This document shows positions 49,490 through 62,421 of a stretch of 64,000 nt of DNA, in pieces. Position 1 is the stretch's first letter. Each line of letters starts with the position of its first letter. The notes beneath the pieces are model-generated. The model was not told where the DNA came from. It saw only the letters and a program-made list of their open reading frames with translations, and did not search any database. The stretch is from Paraspadella gotoi. Taxonomy: Eukaryota; Chaetognatha. The stretch spans positions 22,546,680 to 22,610,679 of the forward strand of contig CM119266.1 of the NCBI GenBank assembly GCA_051294375.1, in the 5' to 3' direction. Both the position numbers and the translations under genes were made by a program.

Positions 49490-50916
49490 AAAGAGAGAGA
49501 AAGTAAGTGAAAAAAAAAAAAAGGGCTTTTTTTCCTTTGCTCCATTTTTCTGTTTTCTTTTGCGGGCGACGCTTAAGTGAAGACTTTTTTTCATTTTTTT
49601 TTTTCGTTTCGCTTCTTTTCTTCTTTCAATTAACACCTTATATTGAGAGATTGGATGTAATGTCACGTAATTTAATGTAACATATGTAATTATGCGAAAT
49701 TCCATCTTATAGAAAACGAATAAAAATATTTATTTTGGCGATTGAGATTTCTCCTATGATTTCCACTGAATGCGTCAGCCAGAGAGAATTACAATTTTAA
49801 ATGACACTGCTTTTTAATTTTATGGAGAAAAATATTTGGCGCGGACGATTTTTAAAGATTTCTTCCTGGCTTATATTTTTGCATTTGCTTTCTTTCTTTT
49901 TATTAATAAATAACGAAAATATATAAAAAAAAACAAACAATAAAAAAAACACGTGATCTTTTTTCGCGCAGAGTTTGTTTTGTTTTTTGACCCGATTGAC
50001 CGCGAGAAGAAAAGTTTGAAACAGAGCGCACGTGAAAAGAAAAAACGAAAAGAGTGAGCGGCGAAGGAAAAAAAAGAAGAAGGCGGTGAAAAAATCGTCG
50101 GACGATTGACTCACCGGTCGGCGAAGCGGGGGTGAGAGCAAAAAAATACACGATTAGTCTCTCTCTCTCTCTCTTTCTCTCTATAGAGCTCGCGCGTTCA
50201 CACAACCTTTCGCTCTCTCCTCTATTTCACGCGCGCCTTCACGTTTCACGGGTTCCGACGTTCTCTCTCTTGCGCGCGCATTCGCGATTTATTCGATTTT
50301 TTTCCTCGCTCCTCCCCTCTCTCACGAGAGCGACTGGAGTAGGTGAGCGACACAAGAGACGGAGTCGAAGACGAATTCGCGCGCGAGGCGAAAAAAGCGA
50401 GACATACGTAAGATTTTTTTTTTTTGGCAGAGAGATAATCGAAGATTGAGGTGAAGCAACCGGTCAAGTCCCCCCCCTTTTAATCTCGAGGGGGGGTGTT
50501 ATCTCGCTCTCGATCTCGTTGCCCGATTAGATCGCCGAGGGAGAGAGTCAAAGGAGAACCGCGCGCGAGCGCTAAAAGAGCGAGACGGTCCATCAGTCGA
50601 AAGGAATCGCTGCCTCTCCGCGCCGATATGAAAAAATGACTCTTTGTCAGCTGGAAAGGATATTAACTGCAGAGTTTTTTCTCTCCGGCTCCGTCCGCCC
50701 GAGCAGCGCGACCGCGGCCCCGGCAGCGGCGGCAGCAGTCGCCGACGCGGCGGCTGACGCGGCGCATGCTGCGACCGCTGTCATCCTGCGCGCCCGGAGG
50801 AGAATAATCCTTTTAAAAGAGCGAGAGAGGACAGAGTCGTCGCTCCGCGGCGTCGGTGCGTACGCGGCAGCGGTTTGAAAACGAGAAGAGCGGAGACGTC
50901 GTTAACTTAGTCTCTT

Positions 50917-50953
50917 CCAATCATCGGATGGCATCGAATCCATCTCAACCAAT
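50917..50953. promoter_or_regulatory. CCAAT pair in a CG-rich block (repeated at 57244-57280)
   Basis: CCAAT at 50917 and 50949, 32 bp apart, with CCAATCA and CCAATCG contexts. They sit in a CG-rich stretch (about 50540-51365) that is far better preserved between the two duplicate copies than its flanks. Confidence 0.4.
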
Positions 50954-51362
50954 CGGGAGAGAGAATGGCGATGGGAAGGACGACGTCGATTCCCGGTTTC
51001 GTTGGGGACCGGCGCGTCCGGCGACGACGACGACCAGAAAGATGACGAAATGACGACAGTAAGATGCGTTTAGTTGAGTCAGTCCTCTTTTCTCTCTCTC
51101 TTCTCTCTCTTTTCTCTCTCTCTCTCTCTTTTTCTCTCTCTCTCTCTCATCTCTCTCTCTTCTCTCTCTCTCTCTCTCTCTCGGGCAAAGGGTTCTAAGA
51201 TTTTAAGAAGAATTACGAGGAGAAAGGGGCGCCGGAGCTGCGTCGGCCGGCGGCGTCACGCTGCGTTGCCGCGCAGCTGCGGCGCTGTTTTCGCGACGCG
51301 TGGAAATGGGACCAAACGCGAGGATGAAGAGAAGAAATCTGCGCGAGCGCGATCCGGCGCTT

Positions 51363-51500
<138 letters not shown>

Positions 51501-53917
51501 GATTTATAGACTCGCGGGCAGGGTTATATGATTCCCTTCGATTCGTATCGGGAACTCGTGATTGTTTCTTTTTTTTTTGCTGCCGCCCGTGACGACGATA
51601 ATGACGACGACTTGATCGATGGCGTGGGCGGAGAGTGTAGATATGATATGAGAGGGTGTGGTCGAAAGGTATGAGATTATTTAATCTAGGATTATCGCTC
51701 TTTCATCAATTCAAAAATCACCTGTGACCGAGCGATGGCATTGCAACGGTTCTTACTTTCTTCAGACATGCTTCATGCGTCCACTTTTTCGTTTTAGAAG
51801 AGAGAGAGAGAAGAGAGAGAGAGAGAAGAGAGGAGAGAGAGAGAGGAGAGAGAGAAGAGAAAGAGAGAGAGAGAAGAGAGAGAGAGTAGTTCAAAGGTCA
51901 ACCCAATCCCAGCTAGAAGGAGAAAAAAATTTGCTCACGAGAAAAGGCAGCGAGGACTATGATTAAAAGTGTTTGTTGGTAACTGAAAGTGACTTTGGTC
52001 GCTCCGCCCAGTGCCCGCCTCGGTTCCCACGATTACCACCCTTGAACCCTTTTGTGGAGGCACCTTTGTTCGGATCACCACGCCACTGTGTAGTCGCTCT
52101 GCCTCGAAAGACCACTCTTGTTACTCTCTCACTTCTTTTTGGCGCGGGTCTGAACTCATACGTACTTGCCAGCTTTTTCTAACATCTTTCAAATTTGTCG
52201 GGGAAAGCTGGTTCGATCTCTGCGACTTTGCGTTTTCCTTAAATACTGCGCCTACTGACCCTTTTTCGTATTTTCTTATTTTCTACTTTTTTCTTTTTAT
52301 TTTCTCTTCGTTTTTCTCTCTTTTCTTATGTAGACTTTTCTCTAATGACAGAAAAGTCGAACGGAAATCGAGAACCTAAGGAAACATAGAAAAGCAAAGC
52401 AAAGAAAAAGGAAGTAATCAAAGTGGAAAAGAAAGGAAAAAAGTCGGCGAAAAAAACGACGAAAATAAGATGGTATTAAAGAAAGCATCTTTTCTATATT
52501 TGCCTTTTCAAGCAATCAAAATTACAAAGAAATTTTGCAACGGTTATATTTAAGTTAATAATATATATTTTATATAATAAAAATTTACAATCAAACCATA
52601 ATTAAAAAAAATTGTACAAAAAAACTACAGAGAATAAAACAAGTAAAGGATATTTATATATTGATTCAATTACTTTAGCAGCAAACCCGAGTCTAATTTT
52701 CTGAAATTTTCAGTGAAAATGCTCATATTTGGAGTGTTAGTCTTTTGTTGCATATGATAGCTCGATACGAGTAGAGATAACTGTCGGAAAACCCAGTAAG
52801 TAAAGAAAAAAGAACAAATTTTTGAAAGTTATCGAGTTCTGCGTCTCATGTTGCTCGGACCTCCTCTTAAAAATATAAAAAGAATTAAATCAACCTAGAT
52901 AAAACTATATAGACTCATAATTAATCTGGCTAGATAAAAGCTATATAAACTAACAGTGCTTTGATATTTTTACAAAAAACTTTTTAACTTTTTTTTTTCA
53001 AAACCCGTCTAATATCATTTCTTCTAGATAAAAGCTTTAAAATATTTATGATACGTAATATAGTATTATCGGAATTTTCTTTGGATCCATGACAAAAGCG
53101 ATCAGAATTTAAAAACAAATTTTTGAAGCATTCCGAACAAAAATGTATACGATTTGATTGATATAAAGTTTATTGAACAACGTTCAAGGCCAAATTTTGT
53201 ATTCATGACCTTGCAAGCCGTGCACTTTAAAATTGAATTTTGTATATTTAATTATTTGTATATAAAAATAACACTGAGATAAATTAAACTATTGAAAGAG
53301 GAGCCGGCAGCCCGCATGCGATTAGCATTCCGATAATATTTTGACTGCGGTTCTCGGTGAAAATTTTATCAGTAAAATCTATTTCACTTATTTGTTTTGA
53401 TTATTTTTGGTCTTCATGCACTCGTTGTATGTGTGCTGTGTAGTAATCGAAGCTTACGACTAACTCCAGGAATCTTAACGTCTCACGCATACCGTTATCG
53501 ACTTAAAGAATTTATAAGTTAAGTAAAAACAATAACAAAGGCGTATGCCCAAATCAACAGAAAAATAAAATTAAGAAAGTCAAGCTTTAAAGAAATTTGG
53601 GGCGAGAAACGTCGCTCAGACGTCTCGTTGGATCTCACCTAAGTTGGCAGCTGGACCTCCCTTTTGTTATGAAGCGCTTTCCCGGATTTTTTTTTCATGT
53701 GAAATGCAGCGCGTATTATACGAAAAATCATTGGAATATAACTAACATTGATAGTAAAAGAACACCGTTTGTGAGATGATAAAATTTCGGGACTTGTTGC
53801 TTGTCAAAACTGCGAGTGTTGCATTTAAGATACACATCACGTCTTTGTCTGCCAGATACGAGTATTGTAGATTGAAAAACGCCAGAGTGTCTCAAGCGTG
53901 CAGTCACTTTACAAAAT

Positions 53918-53964
53918 GAATACAGTGAATCAGTAAGCTATAAAAAAATTAATTTACTGTATTC
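53918..53964. other. Inverted repeat GAATACAGT/ACTGTATTC
   Basis: Nine-base arms at 53918-53926 and 53956-53964. Also present in the downstream duplicate near 60264-60310, so both copies preserve it. Confidence 0.6.
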
Positions 53965-54955
53965 GTTGGATCCAGAAGTTCCTACAGTTTTATATGTCTT
54001 TAATTTTAAAAGCAAACAATTATATCACATTTTATCAATACTCAAAAGCCAATGTCGAAAATATTTTTCGTCAATTTTAAAATGCTAAATTTGTGCATTT
54101 ATCAGTTTCCTGAAGGGAAACCTAATGAGCGTTTATAAAAACAAATTTTCTTTTGTAATCATTCTTGGAATCTTCTCTTCTGAAATCATTATCATCATCG
54201 TCAATCATTCCAATTCACAAAAATTCTTAATAAAGGGCACAACAAACAATAGTATCGCCTACAATAATATAATATGCACAATTATTTTTTCACTAAAAAA
54301 GAGGACTATTTTATAATTTATAATAAAATCTTTTGATCGACTCTCAAACACAAAATTTCCCTTCATTTTAAATTTTGTATTGTATCAATAAAAATACAAA
54401 TAAACATGATAAAAAACTGTATGAACAATATACTTTTCTGGTGGTTTCTAATCAAATTGATTATTTTACTATACCAATTTGACACAGCGTTCATTAAAAT
54501 AAGTTTTAATATTTCCGAGACTACTACTTGTTCACGACGCATCTTTAAAAAAAAAAAAAAAACATAAACAAAAAAAAGAGACGGCCAAGTTTTTTTTATG
54601 AAATTTCTTCGACTCTCGCGAAACACGAGGCATATTTCCGAGGCCGATGCTGCGTAAACATATTTTCACTTTCACAGCGATTCGTTGGAATCGTCCTGGA
54701 CCAACTCAGCACGAAAAGCTTCAGACGAAACAGTCCTAGACGAAACAACCTCAATGACGAAACCTTTCACATCGAAGACCTTCTCGGACGCGTCAACTTC
54801 CGTTAAGTGTGTTTTCGGACTGGATTCTTTTGCTAGCCGCTATTTAGCGAGAAGTTCTCTCTCTACGTCACTTCGTCTCGACGCCAAATGAGTTAAAACC
54901 CGATCGAGGGCAATTAAATTCTCCACACCTTCCACGAAGACGCGGCCAACGCAAA

Positions 54956-55249
54956 ATGCCTTGGAAAATAATATTAAGAATTATCGACTTGGTCGTTTCT
55001 TTCGTCGTCGTCGTTCGTCATCTTCGTCGTTTCTTCGTCTCCGAAGCGACGCAACTCTTCGCCCTTCGTCGACGAGATCTCAAGAATCTTCAAAATCGTC
55101 GACTTCGAAATGGACGCCGCGCGCTTTCGATGGCGAGGTCAAAGTCGGCAAGACGACGCCTTTGTCCCTTCGACCTCTTCGTTCGGAGAGTCGTGCGTCA
55201 AAACGGCGCCGATGGAATTCGAGAAGTTCGAGGTGCGAGTGGAAAGTGA
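54956..55249 (+). pseudogene. Duplicate (probably artefactual) copy of the Cys-rich gene's first exon
   Basis: Near-identical to 61294-61563 apart from single-base insertions and deletions that shift the frame after about residue 20. The copy preserves a frame with FGESCVKTAPMEFEKFEVRV and offers a second donor (GAAA|GTGAGT at about 55249). It is most likely a second assembly of the same locus rather than a pseudogene. Confidence 0.5.
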
Positions 55250-55280
55250 GTCATGTAATTGTTTTGATTGGATTCGTTTT

Positions 55281-55335
55281 GTGCTAATAATAATAATAAT
55301 ATAATAATAATAATAATATATAATAATAATAATTA

Positions 55336-55374
<39 letters not shown>

Positions 55375-55545
55375 TAATAAAATGAAATAAATAAAAAAAT
55401 TAACAAATAAAATAATTAAATAAATTAAATATATAAAATAAATAAAATAAATAAAATAAATTAAATAAATAAATAAATAAATAAATAAATTAAAAAAAAA
55501 ATATAAATAATAAAACTAAAAATAAATAAATAAATAAATCTTAAT
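55281..55545. repeat. AAT and AAAT repeats in the Cys-rich gene intron (upstream copy)
   Basis: Interrupted AAT units followed by AAATAAAT. The downstream counterpart is 61612-61876. Confidence 0.92.
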
Positions 55546-55580
55546 TAATTCAATTATTGCTTTTTATCGTATTCATTCAG

Positions 55581-55773
55581 TCACTCGTCGCATTCGAGCC
55601 TCCATCGTTTCCGCCTTCCTCGCGATCCTCTCTTCTTCAGAGGGAAGTGACCGCCGCCTTCGTCGGGCTTCAGCTCCCACGGAGCCGATCCCGAGAACTT
55701 GGAGTGGATCGTCGACGGTTTGTATTCCCGAGGCGTCATCGATAAATCGCCATCGCTTCGCATCTCTCTCTTT
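55581..55773 (+). pseudogene. Duplicate copy of the middle exon, cut by the 25-N gap
   Basis: Matches 61916-62093 with single-base differences and stops at the gap beginning 55774. One frame reads SGFSSHGADPENLEW and on to VIDKSPS without a stop, suggesting this copy is closer to the true sequence over that stretch. Confidence 0.45.
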
Positions 55774-55798
55774 NNNNNNNNNNNNNNNNNNNNNNNNN
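55774..55798. other. Assembly gap, 25 N, between the copies of duplicate 2
   Basis: Left copy ends in CTCTCTCTTT; right copy starts in a GA tract. Confidence 0.98.
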
Positions 55799-57429
55799 AG
55801 AGAGAGAGAGTTTGAAAGAGAGAGAAAGTAAGTGAAAGAAAAAAAGGGCTTTTGTTTCCTTTTGCTCCATTTTTCTGTTTTCTTTTGCGGGCGACGCTTA
55901 AGTGAAGACTTTTTTTCATTTTTTTTTTTCGTTTCGCTTCTTTTCTTCTTTCAATTAACACCTTATAATTGAGAGATTGGATGTAATGTCACGTAATTTA
56001 ATGTAACATAATGTAATTATGCGAAATTCCATCTTATAGAAACGAATAAAAATATTTATTTTGGCGATTGAGATTTCTCCTATGATTTCCACTGAATGCG
56101 TCAGCCAGAGAGAATTACAATTTTTAAATGACACTGCTTTTTAATTTTATGGAGAAAAATATTTGGCGCGGGACGAATTTTTAAAGATTCTTCCTGGCTT
56201 ATATTTTTGCATTTGCTTTCTTTTTTTTATTAATAAATAACGAAAATAATATAAAAAAAAACAAACAATAAAAAAACACGTGATCTTTTTCGCGCAGAGT
56301 TTGTTTTGTTTTTGACACCGATTGACCGCGAGAAGAAAAGTTTGAAACAGAGCGCACGTGAAAAGAAAAACGAAAAGAGTGAGCGGCGAAGGAAAAAAAA
56401 AGAAGAAGGCGGGTGAAAAATCGTCGGACGATTGACTCACCGGTCGCCGAAGCGGGGGTGAGAGCAAAAAAATACACGATTAGTCTCTCTCTCTCTCTTT
56501 CTCTCTATAGAGCTCGCGCGTTCACACAACCTTTCGCTCTCTCCTCTATTTCACGCGCGCCTTCACGTTTCACGGGGTTCCGACGTTCTCTCTCTCGCGC
56601 GCGCATTCGCGATTTATTCGATTTTTTTTCCTCGCTCTCTCCCTCTCTCACGAGAGCGACTGAGTAGGTGAGCGACACAGAGACGGAGTCGAAGACGAAT
56701 TCGCGCGCGAGGCGAAAATAGCGAGACATACGTAAGATTTTTTTTTTTTGGCAGAGAGATAATCGAAGATTGAGGTGAAGCAACCGGTCAAGTCCCCCCC
56801 CTTTTAATCTCGAGGGGGGGTGTTATCTCGCTCTCGATCTCGTTGCCCCGATTAGATCGCCGAGGGAGAGAGTCAAAGGGAGAACCCGCGCGCGAGCGCT
56901 AAAAGAGCGAGACGGTCCATCAGTCGAAAGGAATCGCTGCCTCTCCGCGCCGATATGAAAAATGACTCTTTGTCAGCTGGAAAGGATATTAACTGCAGAG
57001 TTTTTCTCTCCGGCTCCCGTCCGCCCGAGCAGCGCGACCGCGGCCCCGGCAGCGGCGGCAGCAGTCGCCGACGCGGCGGCTGACGCGGCGCATGGCTGCG
57101 ACGCTGTCATCCTGCGCGCCCCGGAGGAGAATAATCTTTTAAAGAGCGAGAGAGGACAGAGTCGTCGCTCCAGCGGCGTCGGCTGCGTACGCGGCAGCGG
57201 TTTGAAAACGAGAAGAGCGGAGACGTCGTTAACTTAGTCTCTTCCAATCATCGGATGGCATCGAATCCATCTCAACCAATCGGGAGAGAGAATGGCGATG
57301 GAAGGACGACGTCGATTCCCGGTTTCGTTGGGCCGGCGCGTCCGGCGACGACGACGACCAAGAAGATGACGAAATGACGACAGTAAGATGCGTTTAGTTG
57401 AGTCAGTCCCTCTCTCTCTCTCTTTTTCT

Positions 57430-57478
<49 letters not shown>

Positions 57479-57660
57479 ATCGGGCAAAGGGTTCTAAGAT
57501 TTTAAGAAGAATTACGAGGAGAAAGGGGCGCCGGAGCTGCGTCGGCCGGCGGCGTCACGCTGCGTTGCCGCGCAGCTGCGGCGCTGTTTTCGCGACGCGT
57601 GGAAATGGGACCAAACGCGAGGATGAAGAGAAGAAATCTGCGCGAGCGCGATCCGGCGCT

Positions 57661-57751
<91 letters not shown>

Positions 57752-57752
57752 T

Positions 57753-57799
<47 letters not shown>

Positions 57800-58027
57800 T
57801 AGAAAGGAGAAAGAGGGCGGATTATAGCACTCGCGGGCAGGGTTATATGATTCCCTTCGATTCGTATCGGGAACTCGTGATTGTTTCTTTTTTTTTGCTG
57901 CCGCCCGTGACGACGATAATGACGACGACGTTGATCGATGGCGTGGGCGGAGAGTGTAGATATGATATGAGAGGGTGTGGTCGAAAGGTATGAGATTATT
58001 TAATCTAGGATTATCGCTCTTTCATCA

Positions 58028-58269
58028 NNNNNNNNNNNNNNNNNNNNNNNNNNNNNNNNNNNNNNNNNNNNNNNNNNNNNNNNNNNNNNNNNNNNNNNNN
58101 NNNNNNNNNNNNNNNNNNNNNNNNNNNNNNNNNNNNNNNNNNNNNNNNNNNNNNNNNNNNNNNNNNNNNNNNNNNNNNNNNNNNNNNNNNNNNNNNNNNN
58201 NNNNNNNNNNNNNNNNNNNNNNNNNNNNNNNNNNNNNNNNNNNNNNNNNNNNNNNNNNNNNNNNNNNNN
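58028..58269. other. Assembly gap, 242 N
   Basis: Corresponds to 203 bases (51709-51911), including a GA tract, in the upstream duplicate. Confidence 0.98.
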
Positions 58270-61045
58270 GCTAGAAGGAGAAAAAAATTTGCTCACGAGA
58301 AAAGGCAGCGAGGACTATGATTAAAAGTGTTTGTTGGTAACTGAAAGTGACTTTGGTCGCTCCGCCCAGTGCCCGCCTCGGTTCCCACGATTACCACCCT
58401 TGAACCCTTTTGTGGAGCACCTTTGTTCGGATCACCACGCCACTGTGTAGTCGCTCTGCCTCGAAAGACCACTCTTGTACTCTCTCACTTCTTTTTGGCG
58501 CCGGGTCTGAACTCATACGTACTTGCCAGCTTTTTCTAACATCTTCAAATTTGTCGGGGAAAGCTGGTTCGATCTCTGGGACTTGCGTTTTCCTTAAATA
58601 CTGCGCTACTGACCTTTTTCGTATTTTCTCTTATTTCTACTTTTTTCTTTTTATTTTCTCTTCGTTTTTCTCTCTTTTCTTATGTAGACTTTTCTCTAAT
58701 GACAGAAAAGAGTCGAACGGAAATCGAGAACCTAAGGAAACATAGAAAAGCAAAGCAAAGAAAAAGGAAGTAATCAAAGTGGAAAAGAAAAGGAAAAAAG
58801 TCGGGAACGAAAAACGACGAAAATAAGATGGTATTAAGAAAGCATCCTTTTCTATATTTGCCTTCTTCAAGCAATCAAAAATTACAAAGAAATTTTGCAA
58901 CGGTTATATTTAAGTAATAATATATATTTTATTATAATAAAAATTTACAATCAAACCATAATTAAAGAAAAATTGTAAAACAAAAACTACAGAGAATAAA
59001 ACAAGTAAAGGATATTTATATATTGATTCAATTACTTTAGCACAACCCGAGTCTAATTTCTGAAATTTTCAGTGAAAATGCTCATATTTGGAGTGTTAGT
59101 CTTTTGTTGCATATGATAGCTCGATACGAGTAGAGATAACTGTCGGAAAACCCAGTAAGTAAAGAAAAAAGAACAAATTTTTGAAAAGTTATCGAGTTCT
59201 GCGTCTCATGTTGCTCGGACCTCCTCTTAAAAATATAAAAAGAATTAAATCAACCTAGATAAAAACTATATAGACTCATAATTAATCTGCCTAGATAAAA
59301 GCTATATAAACTAACAGTGCTTTGATATTTTTACAAAAACTTTTTAACTTTTTTTTTCAAAACCCGTCTAATATCATTTCTTCTAGATAAAAAGCTTTAA
59401 AATATTTATGATACGTATATAGTAGTTATCGGAATTTTCTTTGGATCCATGACAAAAGCGATCAGAATTTTAAAAACAAATTTTTGAAGCATTCCGAACA
59501 AAAATGTATACGATTTGATTGATATAAAGTTTATTGAACAACGTTCAAGGCCAAATTTTGTATTCATGACCTTGCAAGCCGTGCACTTAAAATTGAATTT
59601 TGTATTTTAATTATTGTATATAAAAATAACACTGGATAAATTAACTATTGAAAGAGGAGCCGGCAGCCCGATGCGATTAGCATTCCGATAATATTTTGAC
59701 TGCGTCTCGGTGAAAATTTTATCAGTAAAATCTATTTCACTTATTTGTTTTGATTATTTTTGGTCTTCATGCACTCGTTGTATGTGTGCTGTGTAGTAAT
59801 CGAAGCTTACGACTAACTCCAGGAATCTTAACGTCTCACCGATACCGTTATCGACTTAAAGAATTTATAAGTTAAGTAAAACAATAACAAAGGCGTATGC
59901 CCAAATCAACAGAAAAATAAAATTAAGAAAGTCAAGCTTTAAGAAATTTGGGGCGAGAACGTCGCTCAGACGTCTCGTTGGACTCACTAAGTTGGCAGCT
60001 GGACCTCCCTTTTGTTATGAAGCGCTTTCCCGGATTTTTTTTTCATGTGAAATGCAGCGCGTATTATACGAAAAATCATTGGAATATAACTACATTGATA
60101 GTAAAAGAACACCGTTTGTGAGATGATAAAATTTCGGGACTTGTTGCTTGTCCAAACTGCGAGTGTTGCATTTAAGATACACATCACGTCTTTGTCTGCC
60201 AGATACGAGTATTGTAGATTGAAAAACGCCAGAGTGTCTCAAGCGTGCAGTCACTTTACAAATGAATACAGTGAATCAGTACAGTAATAAAAAATTAATT
60301 TACTGTATTCGTTGGATCCAGAAGTTCCTACAGTTTTATATGATGTCTTTAATTTTAAAAGCAAACAATTATATCACATTTTATCAATACTCAAAGCCAA
60401 TGTCGAAAATATTTTTCGTCAATTTTAAATGCTAAATTTGTAGCATTTATCAGTTTCCTGAAGGGAAACCTAATGAGCGTTTATAAAAACAAATTTTCTT
60501 TGTAATCATTCTTGGAATCTTCTCTTCTGAAATCATTATCATCATCGTCAATCATTCCCAATTCACAAAATTCTTAGTAAAGGGCACAACAAACATAGTC
60601 GCCTACAATAATATAATATGCACAATTATTTTTTTCACTAAAAGCAGGACTATTTTATAATTTTATAATAAAATCTTTTGATCGACTCTCAAAACAAAAT
60701 TTCCCTTCATTTTAAATTTGTATTGTATCAATAAAAATACAAATAAACATGATAAAAAACTGTATGAACTTATCTTTCTGGTGGTTCTATCAAATTGATT
60801 ATTTACTATACCAATTTGACACAGCGTTCATTAAAAATAGTTTTAAATATTTCCGAGACTCTACTTGTTCACGACGCATCTTTAAAAAAAAAAAAAAAAC
60901 ATAAACAAAAAAAAGAGACGGGCCAAGTTTTTTTTATGAAATTTCTTCGACTCCGCGAAACACGAGGCATATTTCCGAGGCCGATGTTGCGTAAACATAT
61001 TTTCACTTTCACAGCGACTCAGTTGGAATCGTCTGGACCAACTCA

Positions 61046-61210
61046 GACGAAAGAGCTTCAGACGAAACAGTCCTAGACGAAACAACCTCAATGACGAAAC
61101 CTTTCACACCGAAGACCTTCTCGGACGCGTCAACTTCCGTTAAGTGTGTTTTCGGACTGGATTCTTTTGCTAGGCGCTATTTAAGCGAGAAAGTTCCCTC
61201 TCTACGTCAC
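61046..61210 (+). promoter_or_regulatory. Putative promoter of the Cys-rich gene
   Basis: Four GACGAAA units start at 61046, 61061, 61076 and 61093, at 15-, 15- and 17-bp steps. They are followed by a TATTTAAG box (61178-61185) and a CRE-like TACGTCAC (61203-61210), all within 250 bp upstream of the ATG at 61294. The upstream copy has the same layout, but its TATA-like box reads TATTTAG. Promoter function is inferred from position and motifs only. Confidence 0.35.
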
Positions 61211-61293
61211 TTCGTCTCGACGCAAATGGATAAAACCCGATCGAGGGCAATTAAATTCTCCACACCTTCCACGAAGACGCGGCCCAACGCAAA

Positions 61294-61563
61294 ATGCCTT
61301 GGAAAATAATTAAGAATATCGACTTGGTCGTTTCTTTCGTCGTCGTCGTCGTCATCTTCGTCGTTTCCTCGTCCTCGAAGCGACGCAACTCTTCGCCCTT
61401 CGTCGACGAGATCTTCAAGATCTTCAAAATCGTCGACTTCGAAATGGACGCCGCGCCGCTTTCGATGGCGAGGTCAAGTCGGCAAGACGACGCCTTTGTC
61501 CCTCGACTCTTTCGTCGGAGAGTCGTCGTCAAAACGGCGCCGATGGAATTCGAGAAGTTCGAG
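61294..61563 (+). CDS. First coding exon of a probable secreted Cys-rich protein (downstream copy)
   Basis: ATG at 61294 opens a 90-codon exon ending at a consensus donor, GAG|GTGAGT. It begins M-P-W-K-I-I and continues with a Val/Ile-rich stretch of about 18 residues (residues 10-27), a signal peptide or signal anchor, then a charged segment with DEIFKIFKIVDFEMD and KTAPMEFEKFE. Upstream there is a TATTTAAG box (61178-61185) and a CRE-like TACGTCAC (61203-61210). The same exon exists at 54956-55249, where single-base indels shift the frame and one stretch instead reads FGESCVKTAPMEF. The exact protein is therefore uncertain, and I assign no family from this exon. Confidence 0.55.
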
Positions 61564-61611
61564 GTGAGTGGAAAGTGAGTCAGTAATTGTTTTGATTGGA
61601 TTCGTTTTGTG

Positions 61612-61876
<265 letters not shown>

Positions 61877-61915
61877 TTAATTAATTAATTATTGCTTTTT
61901 ATCGTATTCATTCAG

Positions 61916-62190
61916 TCACTCGTCGATTCGAGCCTCCATCGTTTCCGCCTTCCCTCGATCCTCTCTTCTTCAGAGGAAGTGACCGCCGCCTTCGTCGGGC
62001 TTCAGCTCCCACGGAGCCGATCCCGAGACTTGGAGTGGATCGTCGACGGTGTATCCCGAGGCGTCATCGATAATCGCCATCGCTTCGCTCTCAGTCAGTT
62101 GTCGAGCGTTTCCAATCGTCTAAAGATCGACATCCGCGTCAGAAACTCTTCGTCGTCGCTATCGTCGTCGACTTCTTCGCTGTATCCTCA
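61916..62190 (+). CDS. Middle exon of the same gene (boundaries and frame uncertain)
   Basis: A strong acceptor (TTCATTCAG at 61907-61915) follows an AT-repeat intron, and the reading frame of exon 1 continues in phase 0 as S-L-V-D-S-S. The two assembled copies of this exon differ by several single bases. In the upstream copy (55581-55773) a different frame reads cleanly as ADPENLEWIVDGLYSRGVID, which looks more protein-like than the frame open in this copy. The 3' end is not defined: a Ser/Pro-rich, strongly pyrimidine-rich stretch (62200-62410) follows and may be coding or may be an intron tail. Confidence 0.4.
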
Positions 62191-62421
62191 AAACAATACA
62201 CTCCCTCTCTCCGTTACGCCTTTATCGTCGTCGTCTTCCTCCCCGTCTTCTCCAGATCGTAGCTCCTTTTCCCCGCGCCTCTCTCCCTCCCTCTCACTCT
62301 CCACTCCTCCATCTAATCTTCTCAACTCTTCTCCCACTCCATCATCCTCTTCCTCCTTCGCTCCTTTCCTCCTCGTGGTCCTTCACGCTCCTCTTCCCAC
62401 GAATCTCTTCCTCGACGAAAG

